Below, piece by piece: positions 53,576 through 62,365 of a stretch of DNA of 62,600 nucleotides. Source of the DNA: Phormidium ambiguum IAM M-71 (GTDB taxonomy: Bacteria > Cyanobacteriota > Cyanobacteriia > Cyanobacteriales > Aerosakkonemataceae). Position 1 is the first letter of the stretch. Each line of letters begins with the position of its first letter. The stretch covers positions 1 to 62,600 of the forward strand of contig NZ_MRCE01000040.1 in the NCBI RefSeq assembly GCF_001904725.1, given 5' to 3'. The notes beneath the pieces are model-generated. The model saw nothing but the letters and a program-made list of their open reading frames with translations. It was not told the DNA's origin and searched no databases. Both the position numbers and the translations under genes were made by a program.

Positions 53576-53628
53576 TGGCAGTTCCTATCAACCAAACTCC
53601 ACCTTGTTTTGACGACAGATAACCCACG

Positions 53629-55161
53629 TTACAACTCCAACTCATGATCTTTGCTTTTTTGGTGTCGATCGCTCGCTTCACGTTCCCGCTTTTGTTGCAT
53701 CGCCTGTCGGATAAACGGTAAAACCTTTTCCTGAAAATAGTTGGTGGTTTCTTGAGTCAAGCTAGAACCGCTCTCAACCCAGCATCGACTCTCATCATCC
53801 CACTCAGCTTTCATAATTGGCTTTTTACTACCAGTTTCCCACAGAGTCAAGCACTCCTCATCCCACTCGGCAGTATAGTGTTTGCCAACCGAGAGATTTG
53901 TCTGCTCCAAATTCAGAATAGCCGCAACAATCGGTGCAACAATATCCACCCGCCGTTGCTGTTCCCAGTACTGACTCTCTAATTCCTTAATCAAATTTTC
54001 TGTAAGCGCAATCATAGCGTGAACCTCCCAGGTAGTCATTTCACTTTCTGTAGGTAGCGCCTCCCATGCGTCGCCATTGCGTCTAGCACGCAGAATTTCA
54101 GATTGATTTGGCGTGCGCCGCAAGGAAATTTCATCTGGGGAAATTCGCAATGCAGTAAACTCAGTATCAACATAGCGATCTGTCTGCAACAACAAAAGTT
54201 CGTCAATATCAGATGCAAACATTTCCGTGCATTCAATCTGATTAGCACTGATAGACACTAACTCTTGAGAGTCCTCCTCTTCTGGAAGCATCTGCACCTT
54301 TTCACCAGCTGCTACTGTTCGTAAAACTGGTAAATCGCAGGTCTTATCGTAAGAAATTCCCCGTACTTCTTGCAGTTTCCTCCAACTACAATTTTTCAAG
54401 CTAGACCCCCGACACCGGAATCCTTCATATTCAAACGCCAACCCCTTCATTTCATTCCCAATGATAGTGGGGTACACATCAACCCCCTGGTCTTGAAGTC
54501 TAGCAACAAAGGTAATAATAGAAGGGTTGTCCCTGGTTGCTGCAACCACTAACCGTTCCAGTTTCAACTTAGTGGGTTCTTCTGGTGGTTGATCTCGCAG
54601 TCCGGTTTCAAAATCCTGCTGTTCTCGCATCATCCGGCGCTTTTGTCCGGTAGTAGGTGCAGAGTATTCCGCCTCACTGCTAGGAGTAACTTGGTAAAGA
54701 TTCCACTGCTGTTCGATTTCTCGCGTCAGTTTTTCAGCTTTTGTTTTATCTTGCCAATCATTAATGCGAGTAAAGTTTTCGCACTCAAAGGTATGAATCA
54801 TGATATGGATGTGAGGTGGTGCACCTGGATTATTTAATAACTGGCTCTCTGTGGGTTTATGCTTAATTATCAGCCACAGATTATTGGTGTATCCCAACCC
54901 ATTGACCATCAATTCTCCGATGTCTAGCCAGTCGTCTGGAGTTAGGCGATCGCCAAAATGCGGACTCATGGTAACGTGCTTAGTATCCTTATCTGTGCGA
55001 GAATTCTGCTGACTGATAGCCCTCCACTCTGCCATAATCTGTCCGTAAGTTTGTCCCGCTATATTGCCCCCATACAACTCAAATTCCTTCTGTTCATCCA
55101 TGAGATAGCGCAACAAGCCACCGGGGTTATTACCAGTAGGGACAACTTTCGTCAGCATCAA
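53629..55161 (-). CDS. Relaxase/mobilization nuclease
   Basis: This 510-residue protein starts MMLTKVVPTGNNPGGLLRYL, as in PF03432-type relaxases. It has KHVTMSPHFGDRLTPDDWLD, then the metal-binding PPHIHIMIHTFE near 115 (HIH). It continues with FETGLRDQPPEEPTKLKLER, and a C-terminal half of about 200 residues with no assigned domain. It would nick the plasmid oriT and pilot DNA transfer, using a conjugation machine supplied by another element, since none is seen here. It overlaps the MobC-like gene by 4 nt. Confidence 0.8.
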   Translation of the reverse strand: MMLTKVVPTGNNPGGLLRYLMDEQKEFELYGGNIAGQTYGQIMAEWRAISQQNSRTDKDTKHVTMSPHFGDRLTPDDWLDIGELMVNGLGYTNNLWLIIKHKPTESQLLNNPGAPPHIHIMIHTFECENFTRINDWQDKTKAEKLTREIEQQWNLYQVTPSSEAEYSAPTTGQKRRMMREQQDFETGLRDQPPEEPTKLKLERLVVAATRDNPSIITFVARLQDQGVDVYPTIIGNEMKGLAFEYEGFRCRGSSLKNCSWRKLQEVRGISYDKTCDLPVLRTVAAGEKVQMLPEEEDSQELVSISANQIECTEMFASDIDELLLLQTDRYVDTEFTALRISPDEISLRRTPNQSEILRARRNGDAWEALPTESEMTTWEVHAMIALTENLIKELESQYWEQQRRVDIVAPIVAAILNLEQTNLSVGKHYTAEWDEECLTLWETGSKKPIMKAEWDDESRCWVESGSSLTQETTNYFQEKVLPFIRQAMQQKREREASDRHQKSKDHELEL

Positions 55162-55613
55162 TCCCAGTCCTCCCCATCAAAGTCGGACTCCGTTGAGATT
55201 TCTTCACTTTCAGAGCTTTCATCGACACCGGATAATTGTAGTCTTACTTCCCGTAACTCTTGGCGCACTTCCATGAGCAAATTATGGACATCAGCTATTT
55301 TTTCCATCAATTGTTGGTGGGTTGTTGCTGAGATAGATTTTTGTGCTTTAGTAGAAGCGATCGCTGTTTGTAAATCTTTCTCTAATCCTCTGAGTTTCAA
55401 GTTAAATTGTCCCAATTGTACGCTCGTTCTGGCATTAATCGCTGGTACTTTTGGCGGGCTAACCGGACGACCTTCCACTCGCCGTCTGATAAACTCAGCT
55501 AAGGGTAAAGCATAGAACGATGTCATCTTATGCCACCTGTCTTTTTCAGCAGGAGTCAGGCGTAGCAAATAAGAAGAACTCTTCTCCTTTTTCCGTTGTG
55601 GTTGTGACGGCAT
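55158..55613 (-). CDS. MobC-like relaxosome protein
   Basis: From ATG 55613 the protein has 151 residues; the frame continues upstream to 55760, overlapping the helicase stop by 17 nt without a good start. The N-terminal stretch SSSYLLRLTPAEKDRWHKMT then ALPLAEFIRRRVEGRP is the strand-helix of a mobilization RHH protein. A coiled-coil tail (LRGLEKDLQTAIASTKAQKS) and an acidic end follow. MobC-type proteins assist relaxase at oriT by local melting of DNA. It is coupled to the relaxase gene by a 4-nt overlap. Confidence 0.65.
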   Translation of the reverse strand: MPSQPQRKKEKSSSYLLRLTPAEKDRWHKMTSFYALPLAEFIRRRVEGRPVSPPKVPAINARTSVQLGQFNLKLRGLEKDLQTAIASTKAQKSISATTHQQLMEKIADVHNLLMEVRQELREVRLQLSGVDESSESEEISTESDFDGEDWD

Positions 55614-55743
55614 ATCGCTGCAAAGTGTATATATGCAATCCCTGCTTGTTTTTCCTAAGCTCAAGGATTTGGCAAGTTCTTCTAGGTTAATTGCGTGGCA
55701 GTGAGAACAATTCAGCCAAGAGAATGATTTTGAGTTAACTATA

Positions 55744-58614
55744 TTATCTAACCTCACCAAATTGCTCGATATACTCGACTAATTGTTTGGTATAGCCTTC
55801 TTTTTTCAATCGTTCCAAATTACCCACCAAAATAAACAATTCTCTAGCTCTGCTAACAGCAACGTTGAGTAAATTAGGTTGACGATTAATAAACCAAAGG
55901 CTATCAGTTGAATGGCATTGGCGAGTCGATAAAATTATCGCTGCTTTTTGTCCACCTTGGAAAGTGTGAACCGTACCAATGCTATCTGAAGGAAAGTTAT
56001 TCCACCTCGACTGCAATGTTAATTGTAAGGCGTTGGCTTGACTACGATAAGGTGAAATAACTCCAATTGTGTTTAAAGAGTCAGGGGAATTAAGACTATA
56101 ACCTGCTGCTAACAACTCTTGGATTAAAGCTGCAACTTTCTCAATTTCTAGGGTGTTAACGTGGTTGGAGTAATCGCCTTCAACGTGGATAGCAAGCAAG
56201 TTAGTCCCCAGTCGAGAAGGTTTTTCTTGGGTGTCGATCTCCATGCCATAATTACAAAGACGGTCTGAAAAAGTGATGATGGATGGCACACAACGGTAAT
56301 GTTGTTTGAGAATAATACCATTACCAATTTCCCCAGATTGCCCTGAAGCTCCCGCAGCCCTGTGATAAGCCGTACAAGCACTCGGACTATACAAATCATA
56401 GTTTTCTTCTGTTAATCCACTTTCCAAAAAAGCTGTTTGGCGATATTCCTCTTTTTTCTGGTTGCTCAACTGAACAACTGGTTCTAATTGCCACGGATCT
56501 CCTACAATTAAAGCTTGATGACAGCGTACCAAAGCTGGAAATACTTGATGTACAGGAATTTGACCCGCTTCATCGACAATTACGCGAGCGATACAGCCAG
56601 TATCAGGATAGGGGAACAAACGGCGGATAGAATGCAAAGTGCTGAGAAAGACTGGAAACAACAAGCTGATATCACGATAAATACTTTGCCAGTTCAGCGC
56701 TAACTGACGGTACGCTTCCCATTCATTATTTAAAATCGCAATATAAGTTTTAATAGAAGCTATCACTTCGTCTTTTCGTCGCAAGGCTTCAAGTTGCTGG
56801 AATTGCCAAGACAACTCAAATAATTGTACTTGTAGCGAATGATAGTCAGTGTAGAAACGACTGTAAAAATCTTTAGTAGGATAGCTGGTGAGTCGGTTTT
56901 GGACTTGAGAACGGCGAGTAATCAAGTCAGTAAGTTGGCGTTGTAAAGACTCTGACTGCTGTTGTCTCTTGCTAGGACGATTTTGTTGTTGCCAATCAAA
57001 AGCTACAGAAAGGAGTTGGGAAACACTTTGGCGGGCTGCGGCTAATGATTCAGTCGTCAGTGGAATTTGAAAAGGAAAGGGAGTAGCCAGCGTTGCCAAC
57101 ACGGGCATTTCTACTTGTTTATGCAAGCGCTTAAGAACATAGCGAGGACTGCTTTTGGTTATTTCTTGCCAAAATATTTGAATCCTGTGCCAAAGTCGAA
57201 TCAACCAGTTGCCACCCTTACCGGAAAGCTGCGAATAATCTACAGGCGGTAAGGAATGCCAAGCGTTATCGAGATGTTGCTGAATCTGCTGGTACGCTTC
57301 TAGTGGAAATTCAGAGTAGTCTCTTGTAGGTTTCTGTTCTGACTGATGCTGGAAATCAGAGGTGGAAGTCTTTATCGCTTGCTCTAGTACCTCGATATCT
57401 CCATTAATCTGTTCTAACAGTTGTTCATCAACACCTCGTTGTTGTTGGTAATATGCGTCTTGCTTGAGATGGGATTGTAATTGCTGAACACCAGCCAACA
57501 ATTGTTGTTTAGTTGATTCCCAAACAACCGAGTCAAACGTTTCTGCTGCCAACATTTCAAGAGCAGTTTGCAATTTAGGCAGAACTTGAGTGTCCACTAA
57601 CTCTTTGGAACCTCCCGATAGGTAAAATTGTTCGCTGGGGAAGTTGATGGTTAAGAGTTCTTCTACATTATTGACAGCACGATTGTTAGTGCTAGTGACA
57701 AGAGTTAGGTTACTTTCATCTTCACCATAAGTGGCTAATTGTACGGCTCGTTTAACCACTTGTTGAGCTATCTGGTGCAACAGCAATGTGGTTTTGCCAT
57801 TTCCTGGTGGTCCGATTACAGCCGTTAGCGGGTTAGATTGAGAGTGTTTGAGTGCTGAGGTTTGATAGTCATCAGGGGGTGAGATGGGGAAAGCCCCTAA
57901 AAATAACACCTCATGCTGAGGCATCTGGGGTTGTCCGTGCAAGTATTCGTAAGCTGGATGTTCCGGGACTGCCCAATCCCAGCGGGGAGCCGAGTTGATT
58001 TTCTGCAAATCTTTTTTCAGATTATGGTTGAAGGGAACGTAACCGAAGTTCAGCAAGTAGGGGAGCAGTTTTGACCGCACGGGAGAAGGTGGTAATTCAA
58101 TCAGTCCGATAAAGTCTTGTAGTGTCTTAAAGGGTCGATTGAACGTGGTTTCTAGAAATACTTTCAATCCTTCTAGAGTAACCAAACTCTCGGCTGCTTC
58201 TTCGTCTAATCCGTACCATTCCATCAGGTTAGGGATAATCGGCTGGAACTCGAAAGCGGTCAAATCCCATCCACTTTTCCGGTAGTTCCCTGCAAAGATG
58301 GGGGAAATGTCGATCGTGAATAAAGGGCGGAATTGACGGCCACCTTCTTCGATGACGTACAGCTGAGGGAATGCTACAGCGATTAGCAGTTCTTTTGCCT
58401 TGCTGTTGGTCTTGCTGTCTTTCAATTGTTGCTTGAATTCTTTGAACAGGGTTTCTTCCAGCAGCAATTTGTCTCCCAGGAGTGTCACGCCTTTATCCCA
58501 GATGCGAGGGCTAGAGTCCTCCCTAGCATCTACTTTGGCATTACACAAATTTTCGATGTGGATGTAAGAAAGCCACGCTTGCAACAATTCTGGAATCTGT
58601 AACTTTGAAGCCAT
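55744..58614 (-). CDS. SF1 DNA/RNA helicase (UPF1/Dna2-like AAA_11/AAA_12)
   Basis: The 956-residue protein has SF1 helicase motifs: Walker A TAVIGPPGNGKTTLLLHQIA near 268, an insertion of about 300 residues with coiled-coil parts, and ARVIVDEAGQIPVHQVF near 670. QALIVGDPWQLEPVV follows near 700, with IGTVHTFQGGQKAAIILSTR and FINRQPNLLNVAVSRARELF near the end. The N-terminal 250 residues are unassigned. It resembles helicases next to mobilization genes on cyanobacterial plasmids. It may help in conjugative DNA handling or be part of a defence set. The next gene downstream is the MobC-like one. Confidence 0.8.
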   Translation of the reverse strand: MASKLQIPELLQAWLSYIHIENLCNAKVDAREDSSPRIWDKGVTLLGDKLLLEETLFKEFKQQLKDSKTNSKAKELLIAVAFPQLYVIEEGGRQFRPLFTIDISPIFAGNYRKSGWDLTAFEFQPIIPNLMEWYGLDEEAAESLVTLEGLKVFLETTFNRPFKTLQDFIGLIELPPSPVRSKLLPYLLNFGYVPFNHNLKKDLQKINSAPRWDWAVPEHPAYEYLHGQPQMPQHEVLFLGAFPISPPDDYQTSALKHSQSNPLTAVIGPPGNGKTTLLLHQIAQQVVKRAVQLATYGEDESNLTLVTSTNNRAVNNVEELLTINFPSEQFYLSGGSKELVDTQVLPKLQTALEMLAAETFDSVVWESTKQQLLAGVQQLQSHLKQDAYYQQQRGVDEQLLEQINGDIEVLEQAIKTSTSDFQHQSEQKPTRDYSEFPLEAYQQIQQHLDNAWHSLPPVDYSQLSGKGGNWLIRLWHRIQIFWQEITKSSPRYVLKRLHKQVEMPVLATLATPFPFQIPLTTESLAAARQSVSQLLSVAFDWQQQNRPSKRQQQSESLQRQLTDLITRRSQVQNRLTSYPTKDFYSRFYTDYHSLQVQLFELSWQFQQLEALRRKDEVIASIKTYIAILNNEWEAYRQLALNWQSIYRDISLLFPVFLSTLHSIRRLFPYPDTGCIARVIVDEAGQIPVHQVFPALVRCHQALIVGDPWQLEPVVQLSNQKKEEYRQTAFLESGLTEENYDLYSPSACTAYHRAAGASGQSGEIGNGIILKQHYRCVPSIITFSDRLCNYGMEIDTQEKPSRLGTNLLAIHVEGDYSNHVNTLEIEKVAALIQELLAAGYSLNSPDSLNTIGVISPYRSQANALQLTLQSRWNNFPSDSIGTVHTFQGGQKAAIILSTRQCHSTDSLWFINRQPNLLNVAVSRARELFILVGNLERLKKEGYTKQLVEYIEQFGEVR

Positions 58615-58723
58615 CGATTTGAAATAAAGGTTTGCCCATTCAATTCGTTTGCTCCACGATTCTCAATCCAGTTACCGTGTTGTTACCTCTCCCGATAGTG
58701 ATAATCTACCTCATCTTTTAGAT

Positions 58724-59896
58724 TTAATTTTCATTCAGTAAGGCTTCCAGTTGACCTAAAAGAGTTTCCAACTGATTTTGTTTTTCCGGGTTTTCCCAAA
58801 GGCGACGTTTCCTGATTTGCTGGGTTATATCTTTGAGGCGCTCTGGCACTCTGGTTGATGTAACAGAAGATGGAGTAGAACTAGCTTCCGTGCGGGCTTT
58901 GATTTGTTCTTTGATTTCGCTCAAAGACCAGTTGTTAGCAACTGTCTCCGATAGCAATTGTTTTCGGAGTTCATTATCTTTCACTCGTGCTAAAGCTTGG
59001 GCTTTGGTATATTCCAGCTTGCCCTCTCTCAGGTCGGCTAGAATTTCTTTTGGCAGATTGAGCAAGGGAAGGCGCTTAGTGGTGAAGGAAAGCCAATTCA
59101 TCAGTCCCAGGCCATCAAACACCTCTTGTACAGTTTTTAATGTCTCCTCATCTAGGTTAGGAGAAACGTTTCTCCTAGATTCTTTTTGGGCAGAAACAGA
59201 GCTTACATCTTGCTGCTCATTGGATGACTCAGAAGCATCCGAGTTAGGAGAAACGTTTCTCCTAAATTGTTCTGGGTCGGTTTCTGAATTAGGAGAAACA
59301 TTTCTCCTAGATTCATCTGTTACCTCTCCCACTTCAGTTGTTGCCAAAGAAGTTTCTGGTTTAGGAGAAACGTTTCTCCTAGAATCTTCCCCTTTGCTAT
59401 TGGCGTTTTTCATCCGGTAGAGCAAGGATTTGACAGCTTCCATATTGGACTCTAGCCTGATAGCCAATAGGTGCAAAATGCCTTCAGTTTCTTCAACCGG
59501 GTTGAGGTCTTCGCGTTGCAAGTTTTCAATTAAAGCCAACTGAAACGCCTGTTGGTCGGATAGCTCCCGCACTACTACTGGCACTTCTTCAAGTCCGGCT
59601 GCTTGTGCTGCTCGCCAACGGCGTTCTCCAGCAACCAGTTCATAACCTCCTGAACTAAGAGGACGCACTAGTAAAGGTTGGAGGATACCGTGTTGTTTGA
59701 CTGACGAGACTAATTCTTTTAAAGCTTCCGGGTCAAAATACCGTCTAGGCTGCTCTTGGGGGAGGTGAATGTCTGTGAGCTTAACATTGCTTTCAGTGGC
59801 AGCTTGAGGAGTATCAGCTTCAAGTGGAGATAGCCAAGAAGGAGGGGGAGTTGTAATTTGACCTCCATAGGGTTTAGCAGTGCGTTTGCGGTTCAT
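58724..59896 (-). CDS. parB: ParB-type partition protein with repeated RRNVSP insert
   Basis: The 390-residue protein shows the ParB N-terminal domain: IHLPQEQPRRYFDPEALKEL near 45, the CTP-binding box VAGERRWRAAQAAGL near 90 and ALIENLQREDLNPVEETEGI near 120. Between this part and the following helical region is an insert at about 165-250 with the peptide RRNVSP repeated four times. Each copy is encoded by a 20-bp palindrome (see repeat entries). The C-terminal third has a helical region and a Glu/Lys-rich end for dimerization. It follows parA with a 4-nt overlap. It should load onto centromere DNA and act with ParA. Confidence 0.85.
   Translation of the reverse strand: MNRKRTAKPYGGQITTPPPSWLSPLEADTPQAATESNVKLTDIHLPQEQPRRYFDPEALKELVSSVKQHGILQPLLVRPLSSGGYELVAGERRWRAAQAAGLEEVPVVVRELSDQQAFQLALIENLQREDLNPVEETEGILHLLAIRLESNMEAVKSLLYRMKNANSKGEDSRRNVSPKPETSLATTEVGEVTDESRRNVSPNSETDPEQFRRNVSPNSDASESSNEQQDVSSVSAQKESRRNVSPNLDEETLKTVQEVFDGLGLMNWLSFTTKRLPLLNLPKEILADLREGKLEYTKAQALARVKDNELRKQLLSETVANNWSLSEIKEQIKARTEASSTPSSVTSTRVPERLKDITQQIRKRRLWENPEKQNQLETLLGQLEALLNEN
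59158..59177. repeat. Candidate parS-like palindrome 1 within parB
   Basis: Perfect 20-bp palindrome TAGGAGAAACGTTTCTCCTA. On the parB strand it encodes RRNVSP. It is the copy nearest the 3' end of the gene. Confidence 0.7.
59245..59264. repeat. Candidate parS-like palindrome 2 within parB
   Basis: Perfect 20-bp palindrome TAGGAGAAACGTTTCTCCTA, extended to 22 bp by one more matching pair. It starts 87 bp after copy 1 and is in the same reading frame. Confidence 0.7.
59290..59309. repeat. Candidate parS-like palindrome 3 within parB
   Basis: TAGGAGAAACATTTCTCCTA, one central change from the other copies (CA in place of CG). It starts 45 bp after copy 2, in frame. Confidence 0.7.
59362..59381. 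repeat. Candidate parS-like palindrome 4 within parB
   Basis: Perfect 20-bp palindrome TAGGAGAAACGTTTCTCCTA. It starts 72 bp after copy 3, in frame. It encodes the first RRNVSP of the protein. Confidence 0.7.
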
Positions 59897-60666
59897 GATA
59901 GGGATTCTAGAGATTGGGCAATTTCTTCGAGGATAGCGACGGCAGGATGTTTAGCGTCAAATACAGCTAGGGGCGCACGCTCTTCTGTGGAATCGACAAA
60001 CGCCGTAGCTCTGGGAATAGGTGGAAAGATTTGACCCCAAGACGAAAGTTGTTCTTGAATAGCTCCTAATGCCCTCTTATCAGCTGAGTTCTGCTGGGCA
60101 TATCGAGTGGGAACAAATCCAGCTACCTGTAATTTCCGGTTGGCTTTGTTTTTAACCAGCGTCAAAGTTTGTAACAGTTCATCAGTCCCTTCAAAAGCTT
60201 TGAGATGGGTTTCGATGGGGACGAGGACGTGGGTAGCAGCAACTAAAGAAATATAAGAGAGCAATCCCAAGCTGGGAGGACAATCTACCAAGATGAAGTC
60301 GTAAGACTCAACAACAGGTTCGAGTGCTTCTTTGAGGCGCAAATCGCGCATCGGAGCACTGACTAGCTGCATTTCTGCTCCGCTTAAAAGTCGGTTAGCA
60401 GGAGCTAAATCCATGCCATGAATGCCAGAGTGGATGGGTAAAGGCTGTTCGTCGATAATGGCATGGGCAACCGTTTTTTGTAACTGCGATGGTGCTAACC
60501 CCATGAATTTAGTTAGAGAGGCTTGGGGGTCGATGTCGATGAGCAAGACGCGATGAGAGCGCTGTGCTAGGTGGTATCCCAGGTTTTGGGTAAGGGTGGA
60601 TTTCGCGACCCCCCCGGCCTGGTTAAAGAGGGCAATAATGCGGCATGGGTTGGAAGAAGTTGACAC
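59893..60666 (-). CDS. parA: ParA-type partition ATPase
   Basis: This 257-residue protein has the deviant Walker A, ALFNQAGGVAKSTLTQNLGY near 13. Ala replaces the usual signature Lys of KGG, a variation common in cyanobacterial plasmid ParA proteins. It also has LLIDIDPQASLTKFMG, DFILVDCPPSLGLLSYISLV near 125 and FVPTRYAQQNSADKRALGAI. It is a short ParA without an N-terminal HTH, so it does not look self-regulating by that route. It would move the plasmid together with ParB. parA precedes and overlaps parB by 4 nt. Confidence 0.85.
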   Translation of the reverse strand: MSTSSNPCRIIALFNQAGGVAKSTLTQNLGYHLAQRSHRVLLIDIDPQASLTKFMGLAPSQLQKTVAHAIIDEQPLPIHSGIHGMDLAPANRLLSGAEMQLVSAPMRDLRLKEALEPVVESYDFILVDCPPSLGLLSYISLVAATHVLVPIETHLKAFEGTDELLQTLTLVKNKANRKLQVAGFVPTRYAQQNSADKRALGAIQEQLSSWGQIFPPIPRATAFVDSTEERAPLAVFDAKHPAVAILEEIAQSLESLS

Positions 60667-61164
60667 GGGTAATAGTTCCTAAACGATACCATGACTTCTG
60701 TGGTCGAGGCGTGCTACGCACACGCTAGGCGAACGGCTGATTTCTCCTTTCTAGTTTATGGGAGTTTTTGAACGCCACAGCCCATCAAAAGCAGGAATTT
60801 ATGAGCCGAGTCTGTACCAGTTGACCAGTGAGGAATTATCAATATATGTTGGTTTTACCTTCATAAATTAATCTCCTGTTTCCCAAAGTTGTTCTTACCA
60901 ATCAGGAGAAGACAACAGATTTTTCTACGTCTTATTCTGTAATTTGAATTGAAAACTGAAAAAACGCGCTTTGGCGGTTATGCTACTGTATTAATATCCC
61001 ATTCTCTGCTAAATGAAGCTTTCCGCGCCTAATCATCGCTCAGAAAAGTCCTAAAGTATGGTTTGGCTTTCCAAATCGGTAGAGCAAGCAGGGATAAAGT
61101 ATATCTGTATTTATCGATTTTACTTCAGAAAAGACCCGTCAATTTGTAATGGCAACGCCTGATT
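60667..61164. other. Gene-free region upstream of parA
   Basis: No supported gene. It holds a repeat-like string CGTGCTACGCACACGCTAGG at about 60708, of a kind common in cyanobacterial intergenic DNA. A short inverted repeat, TCTCCTG with CAGGAGA, lies near 60873-60908. The parAB promoter must lie here. The canonical parS sequence was not seen. Confidence 0.5.
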
Positions 61165-61320
61165 TTACGGAGGTGTAGGAGCACTTTTCGGATGTGTTTC
61201 GGCGTAGTAAACCAGCACTTTTCGGTTCTCTTCATCAGGCACATAAAACACTCGCTCCGAGCTTGTTACTTCATATTCCCACGCTCCTTTATTGGGATCT
61301 GTTGGTGATGAATGAGTCAT
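61165..61320 (-). CDS. Small partner of the Phd-type antitoxin
   Basis: A 51-residue frame from ATG 61320 overlaps the stop of the antitoxin gene by 3 nt (ATGA). It reads MTHSSPTDPNKGAWEYEVTS then SERVFYVPDEENRKVLVYYA and a Pro-rich end. The central strand pattern RVFY-V-RKVLVYY resembles the last strands of RelE/ParE-type toxins, but at about half the normal size. It could be a compact toxin, a truncated one, or an accessory. The operon overlap supports translation. Confidence 0.5.
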   Translation of the reverse strand: MTHSSPTDPNKGAWEYEVTSSERVFYVPDEENRKVLVYYAETHPKSAPTPP

Positions 61321-61811
61321 ACCTCAGCTGATTCAGAAGAGCTTTCCGTGATTGGCCGAGTTAGTAACACCTCATCAAGTTCATCATTAAAAGCTGCCCC
61401 CAGTTCTTTGCTATTAATTGCTATAGCACTTTCGTGCCACTCATGAATCAGCGCATCGAGATGATCCCATGCTTGAGGGTCTGAACCCACAAGGCGGTAG
61501 GCACTCTCTACCTCTGCGATTAGTTCGCACAGTTCTTCATGATCAAAGACCTTCAGCCATCCGAATGGATGCTCGGAACCGATTTGTTCACCCAAACGCA
61601 ATCGGTAGGCAACATCGATTAGCTCAATTACAACTTGGCTGATCTTAGCCGCCTTCACCATGTAGGTCATGCGCTCACGACGCAGCAAGGCAAAGTGTTG
61701 CTCGTTGCGAGTGATGGTGACAGGACGTTCCCAAGCTGTATCGAGAACTCGTCCCGGTTGCCGATTCAATTCAGTCGCGGTGATTAATTCATCACCGTAA
61801 ACACTCGGCAT
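61317..61811 (-). CDS. Phd/YefM-like antitoxin with long C-terminal part
   Basis: From ATG 61811 the protein has 164 residues; an ATG at 61826 would add five. The N-terminal part, VYGDELITATELNRQPGRVL with DTAWERPVTITRNEQHFALL, is the Phd/YefM fold that binds DNA. The remaining 100 residues are helical and acidic (HEELCELIAEVESAYRLVGS) and longer than usual antitoxin tails. It is coupled to a 51-residue frame. The likely role is plasmid stabilization as the antitoxin and repressor of a toxin-antitoxin pair. Confidence 0.65.
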   Translation of the reverse strand: MPSVYGDELITATELNRQPGRVLDTAWERPVTITRNEQHFALLRRERMTYMVKAAKISQVVIELIDVAYRLRLGEQIGSEHPFGWLKVFDHEELCELIAEVESAYRLVGSDPQAWDHLDALIHEWHESAIAINSKELGAAFNDELDEVLLTRPITESSSESAEV

Positions 61812-61961
61812 AGCTCCAATAAGCATAGTCCGACTGTGAAAACATTTTTCTATGGATATACGTATTATTATACGTAGTCATCAGACTGATAAATTCCTGA
61901 TCCTTTGGATAAAGTACAACTGGCCCAGAACCGATGCAACTTTGATGTGGAATGGGTGAGG

Positions 61962-61994
61962 GGTGACGGTAAAGGTGACGGTTGAGGTGACGGT
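61962..61994 (+). repeat. Three GGTGACGGT direct repeats at 12-bp period
   Basis: Exact 9-bp copies start at 61962, 61974 and 61986. A degenerate fourth, AGTGACGGA, is at 62028. The exact 12-bp spacing places the units nearly one helical turn apart and marks protein-binding iterons. Confidence 0.7.
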
Positions 61995-62177
61995 TCACAA
62001 TCCATACCTGCCAAGCATTACAGGCAAAGTGACGGATACTGATACACTTGGCGTGAAAATGCCGAAAAAATGTTTCTTCTTTTGGGAAGCAAGTCAGAGA
62101 AGTTTTTTTGATTTTTGTGGCGATAGGGGAAGTTTTGGGTCACAACTCCTGAAAGCCTCATGAAATATAGGAATTCA

Positions 62178-62210
62178 ACCGTCACCTCTCCCGTCACCCG
62201 CAGCGTCACC
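62178..62210 (-). repeat. Opposed array of ACCGTCACC units at 12-bp period
   Basis: ACCGTCACC at 62178, CCCGTCACC at 62190 and AGCGTCACC at 62202 are the reverse complement of the plus-oriented array, also at an exact 12-bp period. About 180 bp of AT-richer DNA separates the two arrays. Confidence 0.7.
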
Positions 62211-62365
62211 AGCAGGGGAAGCGATACAGCTTTTCTTGAATGCCCGACAGGGCTATACGCCACGCTGCGCGAACGAGAAAGGCTTTCTTGAAAGAACTAA
62301 GGACACCAAAGAAAGCAAGAGAGCAGGCATAAATATTTGAATTATTCCCCTGATAGTTAAAACTT

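Noticed and set aside
61060-61100. Sequence resembling part of a tRNA (TCGGTAGAGCAAGC)
   Set aside because: No matching acceptor stem, anticodon arm or T-loop could be built around it.
58724-61164. Canonical parS (TGTTTCACGTGAAACA) near parAB
   Set aside because: Not seen by eye in or around the operon; only the different 20-bp palindromes inside parB were found.
61963-62210. Repeat arrays considered as a CRISPR
   Set aside because: The units are only 9 bp with 3-bp gaps and one set is inverted; no cas gene is in the window.
61840-62263. Open frames of 66-81 codons in the terminal stretch
   Set aside because: They run through the repeat arrays, have no ribosome-binding sites and encode low-quality protein sequence.
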